Shown one piece after another: positions 1-5,542 of a stretch of DNA of 23,374 nucleotides. The translations under genes and the position numbers were made by a program. Origin of the DNA: an uncultured Clostridia bacterium. Its GTDB lineage: Bacteria > Bacillota > Clostridia > Oscillospirales > Ruminococcaceae. The notes under the pieces were generated by a model, which was not told the DNA's origin, made no database searches, and saw only the letters and a list, made by a program, of their open reading frames with translations. The stretch covers positions 1 to 23,374 of the forward strand of contig CALBJC010000046.1 of the NCBI GenBank assembly GCA_937892655.1. The letters are read 5' to 3'. Position 1 is the first letter of the stretch; the number at the start of each line of letters is the position of its first letter.

Positions 1-2
1 TC

Positions 3-203
3 AGTGAATACGGCGCAGACAGCTTTCCTTCACTTGTAGCCGCAGTAATGCTTGGGTCAACAGAGACAACACTTTATACTGTAGCTGTGTATTATAGCGT
101 TACAAAAGTTAAAAAGACAAGACACACCCTGATAGCAAGCACAAGCGCTGATATAACAGGATTTGTTCTATCAGCGCTTGCAGTCAGATTATTATTAAAT
201 TAA
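3..203 (+). CDS. spmB: Spore maturation protein B, C-terminal part (5' end outside window)
   Basis: Only the last 66 codons are present; the reading frame enters from the left edge and stops at TAA 201-203. The segment GSTETTLYTVAVYYSVTKVK followed by KTRH matches the conserved C-terminal part of SpmB, a membrane protein with a nucleoside-recognition (Gate) fold. In Bacillus SpmA and SpmB are needed for spore core dehydration and heat resistance. The tail is hydrophobic (GFVLSALAVRLLLN), consistent with a final membrane helix. It is the only plus-strand gene in the window and converges on ribU, with which it shares four bases. Whether it is a lone SpmB or the second half of an SpmA-SpmB fusion cannot be told from this fragment. 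Its presence is the main evidence that the organism makes endospores. Confidence 0.85.
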   Translation, partial: SEYGADSFPSLVAAVMLGSTETTLYTVAVYYSVTKVKKTRHTLIASTSADITGFVLSALAVRLLLN

Positions 204-865
204 AACTTTACAATGAAATAGTATACAGCTGTTATAATAATAAACACTGCACCCAATATAATGCCAAATATAAAGTCAGATTTTCTTTCACTCTGAGTTT
301 CTGCCTTTGGCATAAGTCTTGCTTTTACAAGCACAGATGACAAGGGCTTGTAAATCAAGGCAACCAAAACGCAGTTTATTGCGCCCTTAGTGAGATTGAA
401 AGGTAAAAACAGCGGCAACAGCATATCTTTAACTGCCTCTCTTGGATAACCCATATACAGTGGTGTTATAAGATAATTCCACAAAAGCATCAGCGCTGTC
501 ATCACAAGCGTACCTGCAACAAGACCGATAACAAGTCTTGAAAATACTCTTTTTGTCTTAAAAATATAAGCAGGAATAAGTACCATAGCTGATGATGAAA
601 TAAAATTCATAATAAGACCGATAGGGCCGGTATCGCTCACAGTTACCATTTCAATAAGACATACAACTATAGTTGATGCAAGGCCTGACAATGGACCATA
701 CAGTAAACCAATGAAAATAAGAATTATATCCTTAGGATCGTAACTTAAAAATCCAAGAAGCGTTGGCATAGGCACAATATGAAAAATGAAAACAAGCATA
801 TATGCCATAGCTGTCAAAAGTGAAACCGAAACAAGTTTTTTAGTATCAATACTATTTTTCTGCAT
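200..865 (-). CDS. ribU: Riboflavin ECF transporter, substrate-binding S component
   Basis: A 221-residue, very hydrophobic protein. S components of the energy-coupling factor family bind a vitamin and work with a shared EcfA/EcfA'/EcfT module, which is not in this window. Six core membrane segments can be traced roughly at residues 10-31, 43-56, 58-74, 82-102, 111-137 and 147-179. After a polar linker (about 185-196) there is a seventh hydrophobic stretch at 197-219, more than the usual six-helix RibU. The substrate assignment rests mainly on the FMN riboswitch directly upstream, together with the RibU-like PLLGFLSYDPKDI type of segment near residue 36. The ribosome site is weak (AAAGG about 12 bases before ATG). 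Expression should fall when FMN is plentiful. The stop codon overlaps that of spmB on the other strand. Confidence 0.9.
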   Translation of the reverse strand: MQKNSIDTKKLVSVSLLTAMAYMLVFIFHIVPMPTLLGFLSYDPKDIILIFIGLLYGPLSGLASTIVVCLIEMVTVSDTGPIGLIMNFISSSAMVLIPAYIFKTKRVFSRLVIGLVAGTLVMTALMLLWNYLITPLYMGYPREAVKDMLLPLFLPFNLTKGAINCVLVALIYKPLSSVLVKARLMPKAETQSERKSDFIFGIILGAVFIIITAVYYFIVKF

Positions 866-907
866 AATTACAACTAACCTTTCATAATGAAATTAGTCGG
901 TAATTGT

Positions 908-947
908 TTCAAAACAAAATGCCTGCAATTACAATAATTGCAGGCAT
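908..947 (-). terminator. Intrinsic terminator, expression platform of the FMN riboswitch
   Basis: A perfect 13-bp inverted repeat (arms 919-931 and 935-947, loop of three bases) is followed on the minus strand by TTTGTTTTG. It lies between the FMN aptamer and the ribU start, the expected place for a transcription-attenuating terminator. By the known mechanism, FMN binding would favour this hairpin and shut off ribU. I did not identify the antiterminator partner with certainty. Confidence 0.88.
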
Positions 948-970
948 AGTTATGCGTAAAGCTACACATA

Positions 971-1092
971 ATCGTTTCTTTCATCCGGACTATACCGTCG
1001 GTTATGGGTTCTCACCATATCAGTAATTAAACTCGTGGACTCACTAAAAAGCATCACCACCGGTGGGGAATCTCACCCCGCCCTGAAACAAC
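971..1092 (-). promoter_or_regulatory. FMN riboswitch (RFN element) upstream of ribU
   Basis: On the minus strand the aptamer shows the conserved blocks in order: AGGGCGGGGTGAGATTCCCC, ACCGGTGGTGAT, AGTCCACGA, TGGTGAGAACCC, and ACCGACGGTATAGTCCGGAT followed by GAAAG. The closing P1 stem pairs GTTGTTTC (1085-1092) with GAAACGAT (971-978), with two G-U pairs. This is a close match to the RFN consensus, and no conserved block is missing. It begins only about 25 bases after the stop of the upstream zinc-ribbon gene. No separate promoter was recognised, so the leader may be part of a transcript coming from efp. Confidence 0.96.
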
Positions 1093-1117
1093 TATCGTTT
1101 ATTAAGTTTTTATAAGA

Positions 1118-1528
1118 CTATTCTTCGTCTGTATCGTCTTCAAAATCAAATTCGAGTAATTCTCCACAGTTAGGGCATTCGATTGAGCCTTCACCGATCA
1201 TTGATTCATCAAGACAGATTGTGTCACTGCATGATGGGCAGATTACTTCATAAAGCTCATCATCGCAACAGTCGCAATCTTCATCATCGCAACAATCGCA
1301 GTCATCAAAATCATAAATATCTTCTTCAACTGCGCCTAAATCCTGGTCAAGAATGTCAACCAACTCAACAACCTCATCAACTTCAAGCTGAATATCTTCA
1401 ATTGTTGAAGCCATTTCTTTCATTATTTCAGCCATCTGCTTGAGAATTTTGCCTTCTTTTGTGGATTCATTGATTTCAAGACCATCCATAAGGCCTAATG
1501 TGTAAGATACCTTTTCGCTAAGAGTCAT
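1118..1528 (-). CDS. CD1247-like acidic protein with Asp/Cys block and zinc ribbon
   Basis: A 136-residue, strongly acidic protein. Residues 1-70 resemble the N-terminal domain seen in clostridial CD1247-type proteins (MTLSEKVSYTLGLMDGL, then a helical, Glu-rich stretch). Residues 75-91 form a duplicated Asp/Cys block with Cys 77, 79, 80, 85, 87 and 88. Residues 97-121 form a zinc ribbon with the pairs C97-PS-C100 and C118-PN-C121; the tail is almost all Asp and Glu. It follows efp by about 43 bases and has a good ribosome site (AAAGGGGGAG), so it is probably co-transcribed with efp. The biochemical function is unknown to me. Metal binding by the ribbon is likely; metal binding by the Asp/Cys block is only a guess. 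Confidence 0.75.
   Translation of the reverse strand: MTLSEKVSYTLGLMDGLEINESTKEGKILKQMAEIMKEMASTIEDIQLEVDEVVELVDILDQDLGAVEEDIYDFDDCDCCDDEDCDCCDDELYEVICPSCSDTICLDESMIGEGSIECPNCGELLEFDFEDDTDEE
1257..1304 (-). repeat. Two tandem 24-bp coding repeats (Asp/Cys block)
   Basis: Copies at 1257-1280 and 1281-1304 match at 21 of 24 positions and each encode about eight residues of the DCDCCDDE type in the zinc-ribbon protein. The differences are at positions 15, 21 and 24. The unit length keeps the reading frame, so copy number could change without breaking the gene. Confidence 0.85.
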
Positions 1529-1571
1529 AACATTCTCCCCCTTTAATTATATTCAGATATAAAGCCTATTA

Positions 1572-2129
1572 TTAAGCTCTTTCCATGTATTCGCCTGTTC
1601 TTGTATCGATTCTGATCATATCGCCTTCTTCGATAAAGAGAGGAACCTTGATTTCTGCACCTGTTTCAAGTGTAGCTGGCTTTGTAGCGTTTGTAGCTGT
1701 ATCGCCCTTGAAACCTGGGTCTGTCTGAGTAACCTGAAGGTCAACAAAGTTTGGTGGTTCAACACCGAAAACCTTGCCCTTGTATGAAAGGATCTTACAA
1801 ACCATTGTTTCCTTAACAAACTTGAAGTTGTCTGAAAGCTCTGATGGGTTTACTGGGATCTGTTCATATGTTTCAGGATCCATAAAGTAGTAAAGGTCAC
1901 CATCTGTATATGAGTATTCCATATCCTTTCTTTCAACGAAAGCTGTTGGGAACTTAGCTGTTGGGTTATAAGTCTTTTCAACTACTGAACCAGTAATAAC
2001 GTTTCTTACCTTAGTTCTTACGAATGCAGCACCCTTACCAGGTTTTACATGCTGGAATTCAACGACCTGAAGTACGTTGCCATCCTCTTCAAAAGTAATG
2101 CCATTTCTAAAATCGCCTGCTGTAATCAT
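1572..2129 (-). CDS. efp: Translation elongation factor P
   Basis: A 185-residue protein of normal length for EF-P, which enters the ribosomal E site and relieves stalling at proline runs. The N-terminal KOW-like domain (about 1-65) carries HVKPGKGAAFVRTK; Lys32 in this loop corresponds to the residue that in Bacillus subtilis is modified with 5-aminopentanol. The two OB-type domains follow, ending with the conserved TRTGEYMERA. A strong ribosome site (GGAGG) lies 9 bases before the ATG, and a clear promoter is found at 2182-2210. Upstream are the Xaa-Pro peptidase and aroQ, a common Firmicutes order. No modification enzyme for Lys32 is visible in the window. Confidence 0.98.
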   Translation of the reverse strand: MITAGDFRNGITFEEDGNVLQVVEFQHVKPGKGAAFVRTKVRNVITGSVVEKTYNPTAKFPTAFVERKDMEYSYTDGDLYYFMDPETYEQIPVNPSELSDNFKFVKETMVCKILSYKGKVFGVEPPNFVDLQVTQTDPGFKGDTATNATKPATLETGAEIKVPLFIEEGDMIRIDTRTGEYMERA

Positions 2130-2181
2130 TAATAGAAACCTCCAAATATGTTTTCAAGCGAGCTTAATGCCCTTCTTATAT

Positions 2182-2210
2182 ATTCTAACCGATTTTGATA
2201 AATATTGCAA
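2182..2210 (-). promoter_or_regulatory. Sigma-A-type promoter for efp
   Basis: On the minus strand TTGCAA (2205-2210), a 17-base spacer and TAGAAT (2182-2187). Transcription would start near 2175, giving a leader of about 45 bases before the efp ATG at 2129. It probably also serves the zinc-ribbon gene, and perhaps the riboswitch-ribU unit beyond it. This is called from sequence alone. Confidence 0.72.
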
Positions 2211-2217
2211 GTGTTTT

Positions 2218-3285
2218 TTATAAGCAAATTAGATTTTTCTTGGATTTTGTAATATTTTCACATCCAAAAGCTGTTATTTGAACAAAATCTTCTATCCTTA
2301 CACCGAATTTGGAGGGCAAATATATGCCAGGCTCAACAGTTAAAATCATATTTTCCTCCAAAATCATATCGCTGTTTGGTGAAGCAGTAGGCAATTCATG
2401 AATTTCAAGACCTACACCATGACCTAACGAATGACCAAAGTATTCACCATAACCTGCGTCTGAGATTATCTTGCGAGCAACTAAATCAATTTCTTTTGAA
2501 CTTTCACCCGCCTTGATTTTTTCAAGAGACGCAAGCTGAGCTTTAAGCACTGTATCGTATACTTTTACCATTTCATCTGTAGGATTACCAAGACAAACCG
2601 TTCTTGTCATATCGCTGTGGTAGCCATTGTATACAGCGCCAAAATCAAATAACAGGAACTCATTATCAGCTATCTTTTTGTCACCAGGCACTCCATGCGG
2701 CATAGAAGTATTAGCACCAGACAAAGCGATCGTTTCAAAGGAAACGCCCTCAGAACCGCGCTTTTGCATCTGATAGTCAAGATACAATGCTAGGTCACGT
2801 TCAGTTTTACCAATAGCAATGTAATTTAACAGCTCATCAAAAGCGGATTCAGCTATTCTCTGCGCCCTAGTTATGCATTCAACCTCAAATTCGGTTTTTT
2901 TGATTCTGAGATTATTTATAAGGTCTGATAATGAATCATCAGAAATGAAGTCAATATCCGGAAATAGTCTTTTGAATGTAGCAAGCTCACCTACAGTCAA
3001 AGTTTTGCTTTCAATAGCAATATTCTTAATGTTATGTTTTGATATTATATCATTAAGGTTTTCTTTGAGAGAAGTATATCTTACTACTTCACAATCAAAA
3101 ACTGTATTCTTTGCTTTTTCATAGTAGCGAAAATCTACAAGCAAATATGATTTTTCAGGTAAAACAACAACATATCCTGCACTTGATTTCATACCGGTCA
3201 GATATCTTCTGTTTATATCTGATGTAATAAGAGCGCAATCGATACCACTTGGTAAAAGATGTGACAGTCTCTGGCAATTATTCAT
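2218..3285 (-). CDS. Xaa-Pro peptidase, M24B family (aminopeptidase P / prolidase type)
   Basis: A 355-residue metallopeptidase with a creatinase-like N-terminal domain (about 1-125) and a pita-bread catalytic domain (about 135-350). The five expected metal ligands are all present: Asp214 (LLFDFGAVYNGYHSD), Asp225, His289 (GHSLGHGVGLEIHE), Glu318 (TVEPGIYLP) and Glu332 (VRIEDFV). It should cleave bonds next to proline in small peptides in the cytoplasm. The start codon overlaps the aroQ stop (TAATG), so translation is probably coupled. Whether it prefers dipeptides (prolidase) or longer peptides (aminopeptidase P) cannot be decided here, so no symbol is given. It sits just upstream of the efp promoter, as in many Firmicutes. 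Confidence 0.93.
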   Translation of the reverse strand: MNNCQRLSHLLPSGIDCALITSDINRRYLTGMKSSAGYVVVLPEKSYLLVDFRYYEKAKNTVFDCEVVRYTSLKENLNDIISKHNIKNIAIESKTLTVGELATFKRLFPDIDFISDDSLSDLINNLRIKKTEFEVECITRAQRIAESAFDELLNYIAIGKTERDLALYLDYQMQKRGSEGVSFETIALSGANTSMPHGVPGDKKIADNEFLLFDFGAVYNGYHSDMTRTVCLGNPTDEMVKVYDTVLKAQLASLEKIKAGESSKEIDLVARKIISDAGYGEYFGHSLGHGVGLEIHELPTASPNSDMILEENMILTVEPGIYLPSKFGVRIEDFVQITAFGCENITKSKKNLICL

Positions 3286-3722
3286 TACAATACCTCAGTC
3301 AATGCATAAAGTGCTGTGAGATAGCTGGCTTTACCAAAACCACAAATCTGCCCCATACAAACAGGCGCAATAACAGATTTTTCCCTGAAAGCATCTCTTG
3401 CATGAATATTGCTCAGATGAACTTCAATCACAGGAATCTTGATAGCCGAAATAGCATCTCTTATAGCGTATGAGTAATGAGTATATGCACCTGCATTGAG
3501 AATAATCGCATCGTAAACCATCCTCGCATCATGAATCGCATCAATAATAGCGCCTTCATGATTAGACTGAAAAACTTCACATTCAAAGCCAAGCTCAGCG
3601 CCCTTGCCGATAATCTCCTGATTGATTGAATCAAAAGTATCCTCGCCATAAATACCCGGTTCTCTTTCACCTAACAGATTTAGATTAGGACCATGAATAA
3701 CCAAAACTCTCTTATCATTCAT
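3285..3722 (-). CDS. aroQ: 3-dehydroquinate dehydratase, type II
   Basis: A 145-residue protein of the usual type II length. It catalyses the third step of the shikimate pathway, dehydration of 3-dehydroquinate, as a dodecamer. Visible family motifs are the N-terminal GPNLNLLGEREPGIYG with the catalytic Tyr25, the NAGAYTHYS segment with Asn76, and EVHLSN with His102. The ribosome site GAGGTG lies 6 bases before the ATG. Its 3' end shares one base with the following peptidase start (TAATG). The spacer between it and the upstream TIM-barrel gene contains one copy of a 35-bp tandem duplication. Other shikimate genes are not nearby. Confidence 0.97.
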   Translation of the reverse strand: MNDKRVLVIHGPNLNLLGEREPGIYGEDTFDSINQEIIGKGAELGFECEVFQSNHEGAIIDAIHDARMVYDAIILNAGAYTHYSYAIRDAISAIKIPVIEVHLSNIHARDAFREKSVIAPVCMGQICGFGKASYLTALYALTEVL

Positions 3723-3736
3723 AAAAACACCTCATT

Positions 3737-3806
3737 ATATTTAGAATAACGATTTATAATATGTCATCATAATATTTAGAATAACGATTTATAATATGTC
3801 ATCATA
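3737..3806. repeat. Perfect tandem duplication, two 35-bp copies
   Basis: Copy 1 is 3737-3771 and copy 2 is 3772-3806; both start ATATTTAGAATAACGATTTA and are identical over all 35 bases, while the flanking bases differ. Copy 2 holds the last codons and the stop of the TIM-barrel gene (3776); copy 1 is a non-coding echo of the same end, encoding a stray MMTYYKSLF-stop in the spacer before aroQ. Complete identity suggests a recent event, or an assembly artefact. Confidence 0.97.
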
Positions 3807-4627
3807 GACAATGCGTCAACATCCTGAGTTCCTGCACTTTCGCAGATAAATGTAGGAGTAAGATTTTTCTTTGCAATAATCTCCATTAACGGCTCAAACT
3901 GAGGACCATAGATTTCATCTTCAAAAGTAAGATGAGCCTTTTCACCACCCTTAGGAGTAAACTCAATCTTACTGAAATGCGAATGAAAAAGCTTGGCTCT
4001 GTCACTACCAAGACGATTCTCAATAGTATTTATTATTGTTTCATAATCAGTCTTATCTTTTATCGAACCGAATGTTCTGGCGTTCAAGTGGCCGAAATCA
4101 ATACAAGGCAAAAATGAATCGTCCACAAGACAAAGCTCCATAACCTCATTTAAATCGCCAAGCTGATTGACTTTGCCCATTGTTTCAGGACATAAAATCA
4201 GGTTTTCAAAACCATTTTCAATACAAGCCTTTCTTGCTCTTTTTAGAGTATCCTTAGCAAGCTCTAAAGCTTCTTCTCTGCTTATTTTTGCACATGAACC
4301 AGAATGGATAACTATTCTGTCAGCGCCCATCCACGAAGCTGCCTGAGCGCTTTGTAAAATATACTGTATACTATTATCGCGTTTTTCCTTTTCAACGCTT
4401 GACAATGAAATAAAATACGGTGAGTGTAGTGATAAAGAAATACCATTATCTTTTGCATTCTTTCCAATTATTTCAGCAGATGCCTGAGAAATCTTAACGC
4501 CCTGACCGCATTCATATTCGTAAGCTGAAAGCCCCATTTCCTTTAAATACAATGGAGCATCAGCTGTTGATTTGTATTTCTTGGAAAATTGGGCTGAGTT
4601 GCCACCAGGACCAAATTTAGCAAACAT
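3776..4627 (-). CDS. Endonuclease IV-like TIM-barrel protein (AP endonuclease family 2)
   Basis: A 283-residue protein. Most of the metal-ligand pattern of endonuclease IV (Nfo) is recognisable: His68 (SLHSPYF), His108 (VIHSGS), Glu148 (CPETMGK), Asp177 and His180 (CIDFGH), His215 (LFHSHFS), His232 (GGEKAHLTF) and Glu263 (ICESAG). Where E. coli Nfo has Asp229-Arg-His231, this protein has Lys-Ala-His, so one ligand of the trinuclear zinc site seems to be replaced. Classical Nfo cuts DNA at abasic sites; this branch could do the same or could be a sugar-phosphate isomerase-like relative, so no symbol is assigned. The ribosome site is GGAGGGG, 7 bases before ATG. It follows yqeG by 12 bases. Confidence 0.8.
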   Translation of the reverse strand: MFAKFGPGGNSAQFSKKYKSTADAPLYLKEMGLSAYEYECGQGVKISQASAEIIGKNAKDNGISLSLHSPYFISLSSVEKEKRDNSIQYILQSAQAASWMGADRIVIHSGSCAKISREEALELAKDTLKRARKACIENGFENLILCPETMGKVNQLGDLNEVMELCLVDDSFLPCIDFGHLNARTFGSIKDKTDYETIINTIENRLGSDRAKLFHSHFSKIEFTPKGGEKAHLTFEDEIYGPQFEPLMEIIAKKNLTPTFICESAGTQDVDALSMMTYYKSLF

Positions 4628-4639
4628 AATACCCCTCCA

Positions 4640-5128
4640 TTAATGATAAGTTTTCTTTGGAAGCAACGGCTTTTCTATAGCACGCTTGACCTTGAACCAG
4701 AAGCTTGTTTCATATTCCATAGGATATACAAAAGCACATCTGCAGCCTTTGAGATTAGCGCCCAATACATCCGTAAAAATCTGATCACCGATAATGAGAA
4801 CGTTCTTCTTGTTTTCACCCAGCTCCTTTATAGCCTGAGTAAAGCCAAAAGTCAAGGGCTTTTTACCATTAGGAACAAACGGTAATCCAAGAACATCTGA
4901 AAAAGGCTGTACCCTATGTGGCTTATTATTTGATACTATCATCATCTTTACGCCATTTTTCTTCATGGTATCAAGCCAGTTTTTAATATCCTCACGAGGA
5001 ATAGGATTATTATGAGTGGTTAGGGTATTATCAAGATCCAAAATCAAAGCTTTTATTCTTTTTGATTTTAAAAAATCTATCGAAATTTCTGACGCATTAT
5101 TAAAACAATAGGTTGGCTTAAAAAGCAT
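4640..5128 (-). CDS. yqeG: YqeG family HAD-type phosphatase
   Basis: A 162-residue HAD phosphatase of subfamily IIIA. Motif I is DLDNTL (Asp31, Asp33), motif II is the Ser66 region of IVSNNK, motif III is Lys89/Lys90 in GKKPLTFGF, and motif IV is GDQIFTD (Asp115, Asp120). The physiological substrate of bacterial YqeG is not firmly known; fungal relatives (Gep4) dephosphorylate phosphatidylglycerophosphate. An ATG at 5134 is also in frame, but lies only one base from the AAGAGGTG site, whereas the ATG at 5128 has a 7-base spacing, so 5128 is chosen. In Bacillus, yqeG heads the cluster that includes aroE, yhbY, nadD, yqeK and rsfS; here those partners lie several kb away on the same strand. Confidence 0.92.
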   Translation of the reverse strand: MLFKPTYCFNNASEISIDFLKSKRIKALILDLDNTLTTHNNPIPREDIKNWLDTMKKNGVKMMIVSNNKPHRVQPFSDVLGLPFVPNGKKPLTFGFTQAIKELGENKKNVLIIGDQIFTDVLGANLKGCRCAFVYPMEYETSFWFKVKRAIEKPLLPKKTYH

Positions 5129-5135
5129 AACCATT

Positions 5136-5143
5136 CACCTCTT
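5136..5143 (-). promoter_or_regulatory. Ribosome binding site that decides the yqeG start
   Basis: AAGAGGTG on the minus strand. It is one base from the ATG at 5134 and seven from the ATG at 5128, so only the second gives workable spacing. Confidence 0.75.
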
Positions 5144-5149
5144 TTGGTA

Positions 5150-5200
5150 TATAAACGAAAAAGCGAGCATTAACATGCTCGCTTTAACTTGCTTCAAGTT
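5150..5200 (-). terminator. Terminator after rpsU, two hairpins in a row
   Basis: On the minus strand a 6-bp hairpin (5186-5200, AACTTG-AAG-CAAGTT) is followed at once by an 11-bp hairpin (arms 5175-5185 and 5160-5170, loop of four) and then a T tract (TTTTTCGTTT). This is a convincing intrinsic terminator for the short rpsU transcript. The yqeG ribosome site begins only some ten bases beyond the T tract. Confidence 0.92.
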
Positions 5201-5218
5201 CCTATCTGCAATAAGGTA

Positions 5219-5392
5219 TTAATACTTACGCTTACGTGCAGCTTCGGACTTCTTCTTACGCTTTACTGAAGGCTTTTCGTAGTGTTCTCTCTTACGAACC
5301 TCAGCAATAACGCCGTCCCTAGCACATGATCTCTTAAAGCGCTTAAGAGCTGTATCTAAAGATTCGTTTTTTCCTACACGAATTTCTGCCAT
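5219..5392 (-). CDS. rpsU: 30S ribosomal protein S21
   Basis: A 57-residue basic protein read from ATG at 5392 to TAA at 5219-5221. It begins MAEIRVGKNESLDTALKRF and continues KRSCARDGVIAEVRKREHYE, the hallmark of S21, and ends in a Lys/Arg-rich tail (KRKKKSEAARKRKY). S21 sits near the anti-Shine-Dalgarno region of the 30S subunit and helps initiation. The ribosome site is very strong (GGGAGGG, 8 bases before ATG). It has its own promoter (5459-5487) and its own terminator, so it is probably a highly expressed single-gene transcript. Its usual partner yqeY is absent. Confidence 0.98.
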   Translation of the reverse strand: MAEIRVGKNESLDTALKRFKRSCARDGVIAEVRKREHYEKPSVKRKKKSEAARKRKY

Positions 5393-5401
5393 CTATATTC
5401 C

Positions 5402-5426
5402 CTCCCTTTGTCAGCTGTGACAGAGG
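5402..5426 (-). promoter_or_regulatory. Small hairpin beside the rpsU ribosome site
   Basis: In the rpsU leader (minus strand), CTCTGTCA and TGACAAAG can pair around a CAGC loop, with one C-A mismatch, ending directly at the GGGAGGG ribosome site. It could influence access of the ribosome. The stem is short and there is no comparative support here. Confidence 0.35.
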
Positions 5427-5458
5427 TTATCGTACATTTAAAACAAATGAACACTCTA

Positions 5459-5487
5459 ATTATATCCTATAGTTTTAAAATAGTCAA
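5459..5487 (-). promoter_or_regulatory. Sigma-A-type promoter for rpsU
   Basis: On the minus strand TTGACT (5482-5487), a 17-base spacer and a perfect TATAAT (5459-5464). Transcription should begin near 5452, leaving a leader of about 60 bases before the rpsU ATG. It is the best promoter in the window and fits a ribosomal protein gene needing high expression independent of the leuS operon upstream. Confidence 0.9.
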
Positions 5488-5542
5488 GTGGTTTTTTGAA
5501 TTTTAAACACAATAACCAACAAACTGTCAAAGTTTTTATATA

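Noticed and set aside
1183..1443. Plus-strand frame rich in His and Gln opposite the zinc-ribbon gene
   Set aside because: It is the reverse reading of Asp/Cys and Glu-rich codons, with no start signal.
1546..1551. TATAAT-like hexamer just before the zinc-ribbon gene
   Set aside because: Transcription from it would start inside the ribosome binding site, and the -35 match is poor.
5488..5542. Terminator between leuS and rpsU
   Set aside because: The stretch is AT-rich with T runs but no stable GC-containing stem could be drawn.
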